Part shown: in pieces, positions 11,773-22,014 of the stretch
Layout of the letters: each line of letters starts with the position of its first letter
How positions within the stretch are numbered: position 1 is the stretch's first letter
NCBI GenBank assembly: GCA_905221615.1
Contig: CAJNDT010005866.1
Span: 186,001-250,000 of the forward strand
Source of the DNA: Symbiodinium sp. CCMP2592
Taxonomy: Eukaryota; Sar; Dinophyceae; Suessiales; Symbiodiniaceae
DNA length: 64,000 nucleotides
Direction of reading: 5' to 3'
Notes under the pieces: model-generated
The model's database searches: none
Told to the model about the DNA's origin: nothing
The model's input: only the letters and a program-made list of their open reading frames with translations
Position numbers and translations under genes: made by a program

Positions 11773-12825
11773 ATGACGACCCATCTGCGAGCTGTTGCAC
11801 ATCCATTCATCCAGGCAGCGCGCCGGATGAGCACAGGGGCAGCAGGCATGCCCATTCGTAAGGTCACCGTCGTCGGCGCTGGCACGCTTGGCTCACAGGT
11901 CGCTTTCCAGTCGGCCATCAGCGGCTTCGAAGTGGCTGTCCTGGACACTCAGGCCGAGAGCCTCACGCGCTGCCGAAGAGCGCATGAAGCTTTTGCCCAG
12001 CAGTACCTCGCACGCGAAGGTCCGAAGCAGGCTCGTGCCTGGCAGGGCCTGGCCAGCAGTTCCAGTGCAAAGGAGGTGGCCAAAGCGGCACTTGACCGGC
12101 TCGTGTACACCACCGATACGGCCGAGGCAATGGATGGAAGTGATTTGGTCAGTGAGAACGTGCCAGAGATCGTGGAAGTCAAAGCAGCCACGTACAAAGC
12201 GTTGTCTGCACACGCCTTGCCAGAGACAATCTTCACCAGCAATTCCAGCACTTTGCTGCCCAGCCAATTTGCGGAGTCAACCGGCAGGCCGGCGCGTTTC
12301 TGTGCACTGCACTTTGCCAACGGCATTTGGGATGCCAACATCGGTGAGGTCATGGGTCACCCAGGCACGGAGCCAGAGGTCTTCGAGCGAGTGGTGCAGT
12401 TTGCCAAGCAGATCGGCATGGTGCCCCTCCGCTGTCACAAGGAGCAGTCTGGTTATGTAATCAATACCTTGCTCGTGCCGTGGCTGAACGCTGCCCAGAC
12501 GCTGGTCACAAAGGGAGTCTGCGCAACGGAAGACGTAGACCGCGCCTGGGTGATCTGTTTCGGCATTGTCAATTCAGATAAGGGGCCCTTGGGCATCATG
12601 GACATGATTGGGCACGGAACGGCACACAACGTGTTGAAGTACTGGGGTGCGAACCTCCCCGATGCCCAGATGGCCGCCAATGCCGACTATATCAAGGAAG
12701 AATTACTGGACAAAGGCAAGCTGGGCTTGTGTGGTGGCGACCCAGACAAGGACAATGCCACCGGCTACTACACCTACCCGAACCCGGCTTGGAAGAACAG
12801 TGACTTCCTGAACTGCAAAGAGTGA
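11773..12825 (+). CDS. 3-hydroxyacyl-CoA dehydrogenase, bacterial type
   Basis: This 350-aa protein should catalyse NAD-dependent oxidation of L-3-hydroxyacyl-CoA to 3-ketoacyl-CoA (beta-oxidation or butanoate metabolism). The Rossmann motif GAGTLG lies at residues 35-40, with an acidic residue at D58 ending the second strand. The family's catalytic set is complete with near-standard spacing: S159, H180 in LHFAN, E192 in GEVMGHPGT and N231 in YVINTLLVPWLN. The C-terminal helical domain is full length. From memory, HFANGIW and MGHPGT resemble short-chain enzymes of Lactobacillales and relatives more than mammalian HADH. Residues 1-28 are Arg-rich without acidic residues, consistent with a mitochondrial presequence; M19 or M26 could be alternative starts. 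The gene has no intron and is GC-rich against repeat-rich, exon-poor flanks, so lateral origin is likely. A possible trans-splice acceptor (TTCGTTTGGCAG) lies about 70 bp upstream. Confidence 0.93.
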   Translation: MTTHLRAVAHPFIQAARRMSTGAAGMPIRKVTVVGAGTLGSQVAFQSAISGFEVAVLDTQAESLTRCRRAHEAFAQQYLAREGPKQARAWQGLASSSSAKEVAKAALDRLVYTTDTAEAMDGSDLVSENVPEIVEVKAATYKALSAHALPETIFTSNSSTLLPSQFAESTGRPARFCALHFANGIWDANIGEVMGHPGTEPEVFERVVQFAKQIGMVPLRCHKEQSGYVINTLLVPWLNAAQTLVTKGVCATEDVDRAWVICFGIVNSDKGPLGIMDMIGHGTAHNVLKYWGANLPDAQMAANADYIKEELLDKGKLGLCGGDPDKDNATGYYTYPNPAWKNSDFLNCKE

Positions 12826-13404
12826 GCATCTGAATGACTTTCTCATCTTATCTCTATCGTCGTTTTCAAGCATAGGTCTACAGGACAGCCTCTCGCGTTT
12901 CTAGATGGACTTTTGAATTGGGGTGGTTTGCAACAGCTGCGCCACCTGCACAGTGCATGTCCTCTACTTAGGAGGCACTTTGCACATATCCTGCGCCAGA
13001 CGTGGATGTTTCAATGCTAAAGGACTGCGAAGGTCGAGTCGGTGGGTTTCGGTCTACTCGTGCTGGGATCGGAACCCACGGCCCACACCCTAGAACTTTC
13101 CTGGAAAGCTTGTAGCCTAGTAGGCCCTTGCGCAAGGAAACGCGGAGGGTCCCTGCAGATACGTGGTTTGCCTTGCTCGGGGTATCTGGCTCAGGGTATG
13201 AGAAAAGCTCGAACTCCACACGTTCAGGCTGATCACCTCCCTCCTGATGCCCAAAATCGTAAGTATAGATCCTCGCAGAGCTTGGAGGGCTGGAGCTGGC
13301 ATGACAAACTTCCTAGCCTCTAGAGGGGTTGCGCACGTTTCTTCTAGAATCCAAGGGCCATACATCGCCGTGCGCCACAACTCCTAACATAGCTTAAATA
13401 GTAT

Positions 13405-13576
13405 CGTTCCTAGGGTTCCTCTTTATAGTTGTAGTAATAGTATAATATGCCCCAAGACCCTGTTCTAATTACTGAAGCCTCCATATTATAGTACCCTTAT
13501 AGATCCCTTATAGCAACCCCTGTAGCCCCCTTTAAACGAGCCCTCTTCTAATTATCAAGGCCCCTCTATTGCCCCG
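13405..13576. repeat. Hairpin-element copies with tails
   Basis: CCTAGGGTTCCTCTTTATAG, then TAGTATAATATGCCCCAAGA and CCCTGTTCTAATTACTGAAG, followed by a second tail copy CTTCTAATTATCAAGGCCCC. They belong to the same family as 9172-9345 and 24825-24892. Confidence 0.4.
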
Positions 13577-13684
13577 GTGCCTAAGGCTCTGCCGGTGAGC
13601 GACTTAGAGCGCGAGTTCGAGGTGCCGCGCCGGCCCTGACTGGGTTTCGGGTTTTGGGGCTTGTCGTTAAACCCAGGCCCCCAG

Positions 13685-13740
13685 GGTTTAGGGTTTAGGG
13701 TGTAGGGTATAGGGTTTAGGGTTTAGGGTTTAGGGTTTAA
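13685..13740 (+). repeat. TTTAGGG telomere-like array
   Basis: Seven or so copies of AGGGTTT, some degenerate (TGTAGGG, TATAGGG). More degenerate TTTAGGG sequence continues through 13900-14060. Confidence 0.7.
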
Positions 13741-13771
13741 GAAGAACCCTAAGCAAACCTAGTCTTTTCAG

Positions 13772-13807
13772 GACCTGTGGGAGATCATGTTGAGGCACCC
13801 TGAGAAA
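13772..13807 (+). CDS. Candidate 36-nt micro-exon
   Basis: A canonical acceptor (CTTTTCAG) and canonical donor (GTAAGG) bracket exactly 12 codons, DLWEIMLRHPEK, in phase 0-0. Both borders are textbook quality, which makes this one of the better micro-exon candidates. The function is unknown. Confidence 0.42.
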
Positions 13808-14635
13808 GTAAGGCTTGTCGGGTGCTGAGGTTGAGCTCAGAACTCAGGGTCTGGTCTCCCCCGGGAAAATGGAAGTCTTGTGATCGGAAGGGCTGGAGGG
13901 GTTTAATTATAGCGCTTGAGGGTTTAATGGCTTTAGGGTTTAGGGTCTTAAGTTGGGGTTTGTAGGGTTTAACGTTTAAGGGTTTGCGGGGTTGGGGTTT
14001 CGAGGGTCTTGGGGTTGAGGGTGTAAGGTCTTCTGGGTTTAGAATTGGTAGGTTTCACAGAAGGGGAGCTTAGAGGTTGTATAGGGCTTTCTACGGTTTA
14101 CAGCGTTTACAGGGCTTGTAGGGTTTCCAGTTCGCAGGGTTTCTTTCCAGGTCTTGCAAAATCCCAGGCGACCAAGGGGTGATGCGAGTACGAAGCTTCC
14201 ATCGTATGGTTCAAATCTCCAGCCGTATGTCAACATCATCTACGGGCTTGAACCAGGTCCGAACTGCAAAACCCTATAAATTTTTGTGGAGCGACAGGAA
14301 CCCAACAATCCCCACCTGTTGGAAGCTGTTTGGGGTTTTGGGGTTGGCCTTCAGGCTCATACCCAGAGAGGCACAGTCCCAGTGATTAGGGAACATAGCT
14401 TGCTTGAAGAATGGAAGAGTCAGTCAACCTTCTGGTTTAAGTAGGTTATACCCCTTACTGAAGGGCAAAGTAGGGTTTGGGATGTGCTGGAGCGGGATTC
14501 TGCATACGTCTTAGAGTGTCAGGGATCCAGGTACAGGCTTCAGCCGCTAAAAATCAAGACTTAGCCTAAAGTGCAGAAGTAGTTGGGGAGATCCCCAACT
14601 TTCTTCAGAGTCTGCTCAGAGATTCTTACCCGGTA

Positions 14636-14677
14636 GTCTTTCGCGAACCTGGTGTTGATGCTGAAGCCTGGAGCAAA
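14636..14677 (+). CDS. Candidate short exon
   Basis: AG (CCGGTAG) and a GC donor (AGCAAA|GCCCGA) flank a frame reading FREPGVDAEAWSK. Support is weaker than for the other candidates, since the frame also runs on to a stop at about 14697. Confidence 0.25.
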
Positions 14678-15082
14678 GCCCGACGTGCAGCACACTAGCC
14701 CGACACCCTCAGCAGGACAATACATGCCTTCAATTTTGTTGTTTGTTCTCCAGCCCGCAAGCCCTAGGAGCTGGCTGGCTAGTGTTTCAGACGGGCCTAA
14801 GATAGGATACCTAGACTAGAAGAACTCCATCGTAGGATCCTTATACATTTGCACCCCAAAATCAGAGGATCCTTCACGGGCCTCTACAGATGATAGGATT
14901 GACATCGTTAGGATCACGAAGGGAGGATCCCAAGTCCTAAACCTTAAGAGCTCTTTGTGGATCGGCCTTGGGCATCAGCTCCGACACCTCCTAGCCAGGG
15001 AATTCTAGACGCAGGACATGCAGAGGGAAAAGTGGTACAAACAACAAATAAAAAACCTAGGCCCTACTGGCAGCCCTACCCT

Positions 15083-15206
15083 CAACCGTAAACCTTAAAC
15101 CCTAAACCCTAAGCCTTACACCCTAAACCCGGAACCCTAAACCTTAAACCCTAAGCCTTAAACCCGAAACCCGGAACCCTAAACCTTAAACCCTAAACCC
15201 TAAGCT
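15083..15206 (-). repeat. Degenerate CCCTAAA array
   Basis: Repeated CCCTAAACC words with TTAAACC, TAAGCC and CGGAACC variants. Telomere-like and non-coding. Confidence 0.6.
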
Positions 15207-15229
15207 TTCAAGAGAAGCCCATGGATAGC

Positions 15230-15332
15230 TTAGAAGCTGCCCCCCACCCTGTAATAGTGGTATCATAGGAATTTTCATAGGGCCCTAATATAGTCCTTAT
15301 AGTCACTATTACAGGGTCGGGGCAGCTTCTAA
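15230..15332. mobile_element. 103-bp hairpin (MITE-like) element
   Basis: Inverted arms TTAGAAGCTGCCCC...ACCCTGTAATAGTG and CACTATTACAGGGT...GGGGCAGCTTCTAA bound an A/T-rich centre. Another copy of the right terminus (GGGGGCAGCTTCTAA) lies at about 15423-15437, suggesting a tandem or nested second element. There is no coding capacity. Confidence 0.6.
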
Positions 15333-15454
15333 CGTAAAGCGGTTTAGTGTTGCACTACCCATATAGTACCCTTATAGAAACCCCATAGAAGCCCTAGAGG
15401 ATCCCTATAAGGACACCTTATAGGGGGCAGCTTCTAAAGGATATCCTTCCAAAG

Positions 15455-15510
15455 CCTCCAGAGCGCTGGAGGAGCTCTGGGGAGTGCCCTTTAACTACAA
15501 AGAGGCCAGG
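15455..15510 (+). CDS. Candidate exon
   Basis: Following CCTTCCAAAG, the open frame reads ASRALEELWGVPFNYKEAR up to a GC donor (GCCAGG|GCTGAG). It begins about 18 bp after the hairpin terminus. Its amino-acid composition is that of an ordinary protein. The product is unknown. Confidence 0.4.
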
Positions 15511-15591
15511 GCTGAGTTTGGCAGCTTCGGATTTTACAGTTTTAGAGGTTCTAGGGTGTAGGGTTTGGGATTTTGCAGTTTTACTTGTTTC

Positions 15592-15637
15592 AGGGTTTTA
15601 GGGTTTTAGGGTTTTAGGGTTTAGGGTTTAGGGTATA
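15592..15637 (+). repeat. TTTAGGG/TTTTAGGG array
   Basis: Six telomere-like units in a T/G-rich stretch (15535-15800) that is otherwise non-coding. Confidence 0.6.
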
Positions 15638-16176
15638 GCTGCCTGAAGAGTTAGTTGCTTTGCATTGTCACTGTTCCAGTCCTCGATCTAGTTCCGGTAG
15701 AATATTTTCGGGTTTTGGGGGTTTGCCGCCTTGAGGGCTTTTGGGGTTTTTGGGCTCCAGGCTTCAGATGTTCAGGGCTTCAGGGACTGGGGTTTAAGGT
15801 TCGCGGCTCTTGGGGTTTTGGAGGGTTCTTTAAAGGATCCTTAAGGGGGGGTGGTTCAAGGGGGGAGGGTACTAGGGAGCTTTGGGGAACCTTAGGGAAG
15901 CTTAGGGAGTATTGGGGAATAATGGGGATTACTAGGTTACCTACCCCCCTTGGACCACCCCCCCTTAAGGACATCCTAAGTTCTGTAGAGCGCATAAAGA
16001 AGAAGCCGTTGGGGGTTTTCACGGGCGTTTTGAGGCGTCAGTAGCTGCAACAGACCTCACTCGTATCCCTGCTATGCACTTCCAGACCGTCCACACCTAG
16101 ATCCGGCTGAGGTCTCGGTGTAAAGGCGCCCTAAGGCTATCACAGAGAGACATCGTGCCGTCAGCGTCACCGTCCC

Positions 16177-16234
16177 CAGCCTCCTCCTCCCCCTCCTCCT
16201 CCTCCTCCTCCTCCTCCTCCTCCTCCTCCTCCTG
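16177..16234. repeat. (CCT)n microsatellite
   Basis: About 17 CCT/CTC units. Poly-Arg or poly-Leu frames across it are artefacts. Confidence 0.9.
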
Positions 16235-16532
16235 CCATCATCATAATCACTGCCATCATTAGCCAACACCTATACAACTTCTAAAGCCATCGCCGCCCCA
16301 GAAGAGGCCCCACATCGTCCCTCCCTCTCTATCTCTCGGGCGTCTTCATGCACAGATGGGCAAAGTAGGTCAGCATGTACACGCAGATATCGTCGCGTTG
16401 CAGAGCTGCCTGAAACCCTAGGCAATTTTTGACATGCAAAGCTGAAGCTTCAGCACACTGTACGGTTCAGGTGTCAAGGCTTTGGTCCTCGACGGTCACC
16501 CCGAAACCCTTACCCCGAAACCCGAAACACAG

Positions 16533-16580
16533 GCTGGCGAAGGTGAGGCAGTGAGCTTCCTCCGGAAGTGGAGCGCGAAG
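16533..16580 (+). CDS. Candidate 48-nt internal exon, copy 2
   Basis: The acceptor GAAACACAG and a GC donor (GCGAAG|GCGGGC) bracket 16 codons, AGEGEAVSFLRKWSAK, in phase 0-0. It is paralogous to the exon at 975-1022 (shared AGE, A, SFLRKW and AK). Conservation of the peptide while the flanks are unrelated argues that both are or were translated. Confidence 0.5.
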
Positions 16581-16734
16581 GCGGGCTCGCACCAAGCTTG
16601 TGGTTTTTGGACTTGGAGTTTATGGCTAGGAGCTGCCTTGCTTAGAAACACAGCCTCCGGGATGATCTTGCTGGTGTGGCTGCATGCAAGCTCGCGCGCA
16701 ACAGCATGGTAATCGGACTTTGATATTCCACAAA

Positions 16735-16834
16735 TGGGTGGTTGTCAAAATTATGGTCCCTTTTTGGGTCATTATAATACGGCACCTAATATTTAGGGTA
16801 CCCAAAAAGGGACCATAATTTTGACAACTATCCA
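16735..16834. mobile_element. 100-bp MITE-like hairpin, copy 2
   Basis: Arms of 35 bp are complementary with two mismatches: TGGGTGGTTGTCAAAATTAT...TTTGGGT and ACCCAAA...ATAATTTTGACAACTATCCA. The centre is the reverse complement of the centre of the 7175-7274 copy, so the two insertions are oppositely oriented. Confidence 0.75.
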
Positions 16835-16939
16835 AATGAAGCTGTTTGCGGCCTGGTGTCATTGAAATGCCGTCTCGGCCGATAAGGCCGCCAGAGGAAC
16901 ATGTGCCCAGAGCGAGGGCCGAAATGCAGAGGATGAAGC

Positions 16940-17107
16940 CTGTCACTGTTCAATCCATGGACTTTGGTGCTCAAGCTCTTGTGGAAAAGTTTCCCGATCA
17001 CACTCCGTCACGATCCTATCGCTGCCGTCGCCAGAGAAATGAAGAGCAAAGGGAGAAAGGTGGCAGGAGCTCTAGAGCTCGCCACTCGCACTGCCGATGA
17101 CTTCTAG
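16940..17107 (+). CDS. Candidate terminal exon
   Basis: A frame ending at TAG (17105-17107) reads FPITLRHDPIAAVAREMKSK, GRKVAGALELATRTADDF. A second frame (RPIRPPEEHVPRARAEMQR, VQSMDFGAQALVEKFPDH) is also open upstream, so a splice or frame change lies between them. The exact start is uncertain and the product is unknown. Confidence 0.3.
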   Translation: MSLFNPWTLVLKLLWKSFPITLRHDPIAAVAREMKSKGRKVAGALELATRTADDF

Positions 17108-17501
17108 CCCAGCAGTTGAAAACGCTCCACTACCCCGGAGTCCCTCCACCAAATCTTACCACGATCCACTCGAGCTACCTCCGCAGAATCTAGCTTGTAT
17201 GAGGCCGGAAAGCCCCAACCCCTGACGGGTTGATCCTTGGACTGTGCGGTTTTGGGCTTCGGGTCAGTTTTTCGGCAAGGTTCCATATCTTGAGGGAGAA
17301 ACGGTTGCAGGGCTTCTGGTTCTAGACTCGCGGTTTTGAGGCTCTCCTTAAACCCAACCTCGGACTGGCATCGCCACCAGGGTGTAGTGTCTCATCACAA
17401 ACACCCTATCCCAGAGTTTTCGCGGGCCAGTGTGCGCCCGTGCGCCTGTGTGCGCGTGCGCGTGCGTGTGCGTCATGTTCCAGCTCACCCTTCCGGAACA
17501 G

Positions 17502-17557
17502 TGGAACAGGTCGAGGTCTTCGGCGAGCCCGATGCGTGGATGGTGCTTGCGACTTGT
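17502..17557 (+). CDS. Candidate exon
   Basis: The acceptor CCGGAACAG and a GT donor (CTTGT|GTTAAG) bracket a frame reading EQVEVFGEPDAWMVLATC. It lies after a GCGTGC-rich stretch. No family was recognised. Confidence 0.3.
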
Positions 17558-17619
17558 GTTAAGGATTCATGGTTGAGAGTTTTGGGTAGCCTCTGACCGG
17601 ACGCTAGCAGGTTACGGAA

Positions 17620-19000
17620 CTGTCGATCGGAGCAAACTGTCCCGTGTGTCTTGTGCGTTTGGTAGTTGGTCAACGAGAATTGACCTTGAGTTGTTGGGTG
17701 TTTGACCGTGCTAGCGGGCAGTCGGGAAAGCTGTCCCGGGGGTTGCTTCCGTTTGGTATCTGTTCGACGAAAGCTGTGCTGGCATAGTTGCATGTTTGTG
17801 ATCGTTGTTGTGGTAGGTCGGAAAACTTCTGTTTGCTTTGGGGGCGGTTTTGGTCAAAGCCTGTCAAAGCAGACTAACAGATCCGGAATAGTTGTGAGCG
17901 TTATCGTGCCCCCAACGCGCTCCCAAACAAGGCCAAGAGGAACCCATCGGAAGTGTATGGATCCCATGTAAACGCTTGACTGAATGAGGGTCTTGTCTTC
18001 CTACGAATTCGTGGAACACCAGTTCTTGTGAGTGTATCTGCTGTGTTGTCATGGAAGACAGCGGTTCGCAGCCGTTTTCAGGGCCCACATTGTGCTTGGC
18101 AAGAGGAGCAGTACAGAGCTTAAACAATTATCAGCACTTGTTTGGAGCTCCTTATCAGTCCGTAAGATACCCCAAACCCTTATTCTAACTAGTAGTAGGG
18201 CTTGTACACAACACCACTCTCTTGGAAGCATTTGCTGCACCAGCGCCCTGAAGGTAACTTGATTGCTTGTCTCAACTCCATAGAACACCCGCCGAGTAGG
18301 CCTCGCGGAACTTGTGTATCACACGATATCAATTTCTCAACTCCCTCGTTCAATTGACCTCAATGCTCGCCCACATACCAGTCGTCCAAGTCCCATTCGG
18401 TCGACTTGAAGAGATCTGAATCCCGAAACCTCGAACCGACTCGAATCCCTACACTGAATGGATTTTTCGGAACCTTCTTCAATGCCGCCATGCCAGGTCC
18501 AACTAGCCAAGAGGGGGCCTACAGCAGCCAAGTCGGCCCGGAGCCAAGCATCTCTCTCTCGCTCCGGTTTTGGGCAAGAATCACTTCGGCGTACCATTTA
18601 GCAATCTGTTTCCATGATGGTTGTACTGAGCTACCGGGGCTGCAGTGAAGGATGTGGCCGTGAGCCCCAACAATAATTTGGCCGGGAGAAATAGCTCCAC
18701 TTTGCTTGCAGAGCCGCGAGTCTGCACAAATCGCGTAGTGGGCTTGTTTCTGCCGGCACAACTACGGACTCACTCCGCACATGCATGAATCACCTCAACA
18801 TAAAATCAACCGGTTCGCGAAATGCGGGGCTTGGACACAGGGGTGTCGTGCAACAGGATCCGAAAACCAAGCCCACATCCTAACCATTAGTTGAGGGCAG
18901 TGCGTATGGCTGCCTGTGTGCAACACACACGCAACATGCGTGATGAAAAGCCTCTACCAAGTGGGAGTGTGAGCAGTAACCCTTATGCGGAGAGTATTGT
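17620..19000. other. No gene seen
   Basis: I find no credible coding frame, RNA gene or long repeat here. One weak exon-like piece (GFFGTFFNAAMP near 18457-18494, followed by GTCCAAC) is noted without being called. Confidence 0.5.
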
Positions 19001-19004
19001 GTCG

Positions 19005-19345
19005 TCGCCAGCATCAGCATTACCACAACCATCATCACCACCACCATTATCACCACCGCCACCATCACCATCACCTTCACCATCACCATCGCCATCGCCG
19101 TCACCATCACCAGCAGCATCAGCATCACCAGCATCACCAGCTCCAGCCCCAGCCCCCCAGCATCGCCATCGCCATCGCCATCGCCATCGCCATCGCCATC
19201 CCCATCGCCATCGCCACCACCATCGCCACCACCACCACCGCCATCGCCATCACCACCATGGCAATCATAATCAGCATCCACACCATTATCCTCCTCATCA
19301 TCTCCACCACCATCGTCATCATCATCATCGTCGTCATCGCTTTCA
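19005..19345. repeat. (CAT)n/(CAC)n compound microsatellite
   Basis: A 340-bp array of CAT, CAC and CGC trinucleotides with CATCGC runs. All six frames are partly open, giving His, Pro/Ser or Ile-rich ORFs that I treat as artefacts. Confidence 0.9.
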
Positions 19346-19639
19346 TGATTATGACATTACGCACGCTCAGCTTCAGGTGAGGACTTTGTGTGGTCACGGA
19401 AGGAAATGTGCTTCTTTTGTCCGAGAGATTCCCTGGTCTATGAAGCTCCCATGCTCAGCCCCGGAGGTGAGCCAAGGAAGTAGGTTCTAGGGTCTAGGGC
19501 CGGTCCACAGCGTGTGGTTTCAGGTTTGCAACTTTACGTTCGAGGGGTTGGGGGGGTAGGGTTGGGGTAGAGGTCGACTAGTGGAACTGGTGGCTCATTT
19601 GGCGGTTGACTGCCTTTTCCGAATTTTCCCTTCTGCGAG

Positions 19640-19685
19640 GCTCCTGCGGAAGCACCCGCCAAGGCTGGTGAAGGAACGAAGGAAG
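19640..19685 (+). CDS. Candidate Ala/Pro/Lys-rich exon
   Basis: After TTCTGCGAG the frame reads APAEAPAKAGEGTKE up to a GT donor (GAAG|GTACTC). Composition matches the other Ala/Pro-rich candidates (9071, 21370). Confidence 0.27.
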
Positions 19686-20152
19686 GTACTCGTGTCCAAT
19701 GTAACAACAACCCATCACGTAATGTAATCTAAAGAATACTCATGGGGGCTGGAGTGAGTTGCAAGTGATGTGTAAGTAACTTAAGTACGACGAACCTGCC
19801 GAGTTGATTCGCGTTCTTTAGGAATCGTCTCAGCGTAGTAAAACATTCGAAAACTACTCCTAGAAGTTCAGAAATGCCTGTACGTCGCATATCAAGGGCC
19901 CGGGCAAATGAAGAAAGTGCTTAGATCAGGATAAGCCGTATCATAAAGAATCCTGATTATTTAGCGCTAGTTTGTCTAAGGTGTCCCATTCTATCCATTC
20001 GGGCTTCTACATCATTTAACTGCCGTCGGACTTGCATGCTGCACTCGTTCGACGCACCGTGCACGGAATGTGTGTTTTCTTCGGGCTAGGGCCTGGGTTT
20101 AGGCGGTTTAGGGCTTGTTGGCCATGCAGGCTCTTCTTCGTTGACCTGCCCA

Positions 20153-20190
20153 GGTGGTGGTGGTGGTGGTGGTGGTGGTGGTGGTGGTGG
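20153..20190. repeat. (GGT)n microsatellite
   Basis: Thirteen GGT units; poly-Trp, poly-Val and poly-His frames across it are artefacts. Confidence 0.9.
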
Positions 20191-20651
20191 ACTAGCAGCA
20201 ACGACAACAGCGCAACAGTAAATGTCGGAGCCATATCACATATGACCATCCATCCTGGAAAACAGAGCAGCTCAGCTCAAAGCATATCTGACAGAGTAGC
20301 AACAGCAGGCTGCACATGATCTTGAGCGTTTAGACACTGGTAATACAGTTTTGTTTGTGTTTTGTGCAGCATTGCAATTTGTGTTACGGGGCATCACATG
20401 TTTCAGCTAGCGGATCTTTAACTGTCGTGCGTTTTCGTGCATTTACGAGGATTCGGACTTGTCTTGGGGAGGGGGGGTGGGGTGGGGGGGGTTAATGACG
20501 TCTGTGCTGCGTGAGTGTGTGGGCCAAAGCCTCCTGTGCACAGTTGTGCAGCCGCCTCTCCGCAGTTTTGCTGGCTATATGGGAGTGAGTCAGCCGTGTC
20601 TCCGTGGTTGGCAGTGAGCCTTTCGGCTTTGCTGGTTCTCCGCCAGGGAAT

Positions 20652-20925
20652 CTCAGATGAATCTCTCAAATCTGACGAAGTTCATCCGATGCCTTTTCCT
20701 GCGATACACACATCTCACGAAGATGATCCGATGCAGCTTTCGCGACCAAAATTCACCAATCCTCCTCAATCAATACGACTTCCCAATGTTGTCATCCTGA
20801 TTCCAATCTATCCTATCTTCCACTCAGCTCAGATGAATCTCTCAAATCTGACGAAGTTCATCCGATGCGTTTTCCTGCGATACACACATCTCACGAAGAT
20901 GATCCGATGCAGCTTTCGCGAAGAT
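20652..20925. repeat. Direct duplication of a 97-bp segment
   Basis: The segment beginning CTCAGATGAATCTCTCAAAT occurs at about 20652-20749 and again at about 20827-20925, with one clear substitution (CCTTTT versus CGTTTT). Both ends diverge after CAGCTTTCGCGA. The spacer is unique. A frame reading SDESLKSDEVHPM spans copy 1 but is not convincing. Confidence 0.7.
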
Positions 20926-21369
20926 ATTCACAAATCCGAGGCAATTCCCAATGTTTTGATAATGCGACGAATATGTCTTTTTCATTGATCTCTCTTTGCT
21001 GCCACATCCGCGGTTGAAAAATTCATTGCTTACTCATCTTCGAAACAAACCACGTACAAGAAAAACACACAAACTTTGGGGTAAACGACAAAATCGCATT
21101 TTTGAGTGTTGACATCACGAAAACCTCGATTTGCGCGGTGTTTTCGTTCGGCCTTACAACCACGCGAAAAAAGACCCAGAATAATTAGTAAGACGCCGAA
21201 TCTCGCAAAGTGCCACACCTGCCACGGTTTCCACAAAACTAGCTCTGAAAACAGCATTTTTTAAGACCTCGTTTTCAGTCTTAAAATGCGCTCACACTGT
21301 GGCGAAACGCATATTTGCACAAAAAACGAGCGACGGATGCCGACACGTGCGGATGTTGAACCTTGTCAG

Positions 21370-21427
21370 GCTGCGCCACCCGAGGCGCCCGGCGCTGCGG
21401 CCGACGCAGCAGGCGATGGAATTCTTG
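21370..21427 (+). CDS. Candidate Ala-rich exon with canonical borders
   Basis: The acceptor CCTTGTCAG and donor GTAATG bracket a 58-nt segment reading AAPPEAPGAAADAAGDGIL. GC-rich codons contrast with the A/T-rich sequence upstream. Confidence 0.4.
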
Positions 21428-21534
21428 GTAATGGCCTTGCCTAGCTAAGCCGTAGCCATGGTCCGGGTATGTGTGCTGGCAACGCTGGTTGCCCGAAGTG
21501 CCACCGTGATTACCATTCATATCGGCGTCATGAT

Positions 21535-21662
21535 AATGGTCGTCGTCATATCGCCATCGTCATCGTCATCGTCGTCATCATCATCATCATCATCAGCGTC
21601 ATCATCATCGTCGTCATCATCATTATCGTCGTCGTGATCATCACCGCCATCACCACCATGAT
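21535..21662. repeat. (CAT/CGT)n microsatellite
   Basis: Trinucleotide array GTCATC/CATCATCGTC; open frames are Ile/Val or Asp-rich artefacts. Confidence 0.85.
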
Positions 21663-21928
21663 GTGTTGACATAGCGAGGCCAAGAACCAGAACTTCCATA
21701 TTCATCGCAAGCATAGCCGTGGCCACACCAACAAGGCCTACTAGCCGCAGTCGTGAATCTTCTTCACAAGAACTAGATCCCCCGCCCAAGTGCGGAGCAG
21801 GTGCTACCACCGCGTCCCCCCAGGCAGCCCGCGGGAGTTCGGATGCAGTACTTATGGCTGAGGTTTTGGATACTCACCTGGCGCGGGGTTTTACAGATTT
21901 TGTACAGGTGTATATGTATACATAACAT

Positions 21929-21977
21929 ATATATATATATATATATGCATACACACACACACACACACAAGTATTTT

Positions 21978-22012
<35 letters not shown>
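21929..22012. repeat. Compound (AT)n-(AC)n-(AG)n microsatellite
   Basis: (TA)11-like, (CA)10-like and (GA)15-like tracts follow in order, separated by a few bases. A weak exon-like stretch (IEHLLLRQLRDAGAG) lies downstream near 22065-22110. No other gene is seen to 23400. Confidence 0.9.

Positions 22013-22014
<2 letters not shown>

Noticed and set aside
14160-14240. tRNA-like T-arm word GGTTCAAATC
   Set aside because: No acceptor stem, D-arm or anticodon arm can be paired around it.
18891-19490. Long open frames rich in Pro/Ser/His or Ile/Met/Val across the CAT array
   Set aside because: All six frames are open because the array lacks stop-forming triplets; there is no codon bias outside the array.
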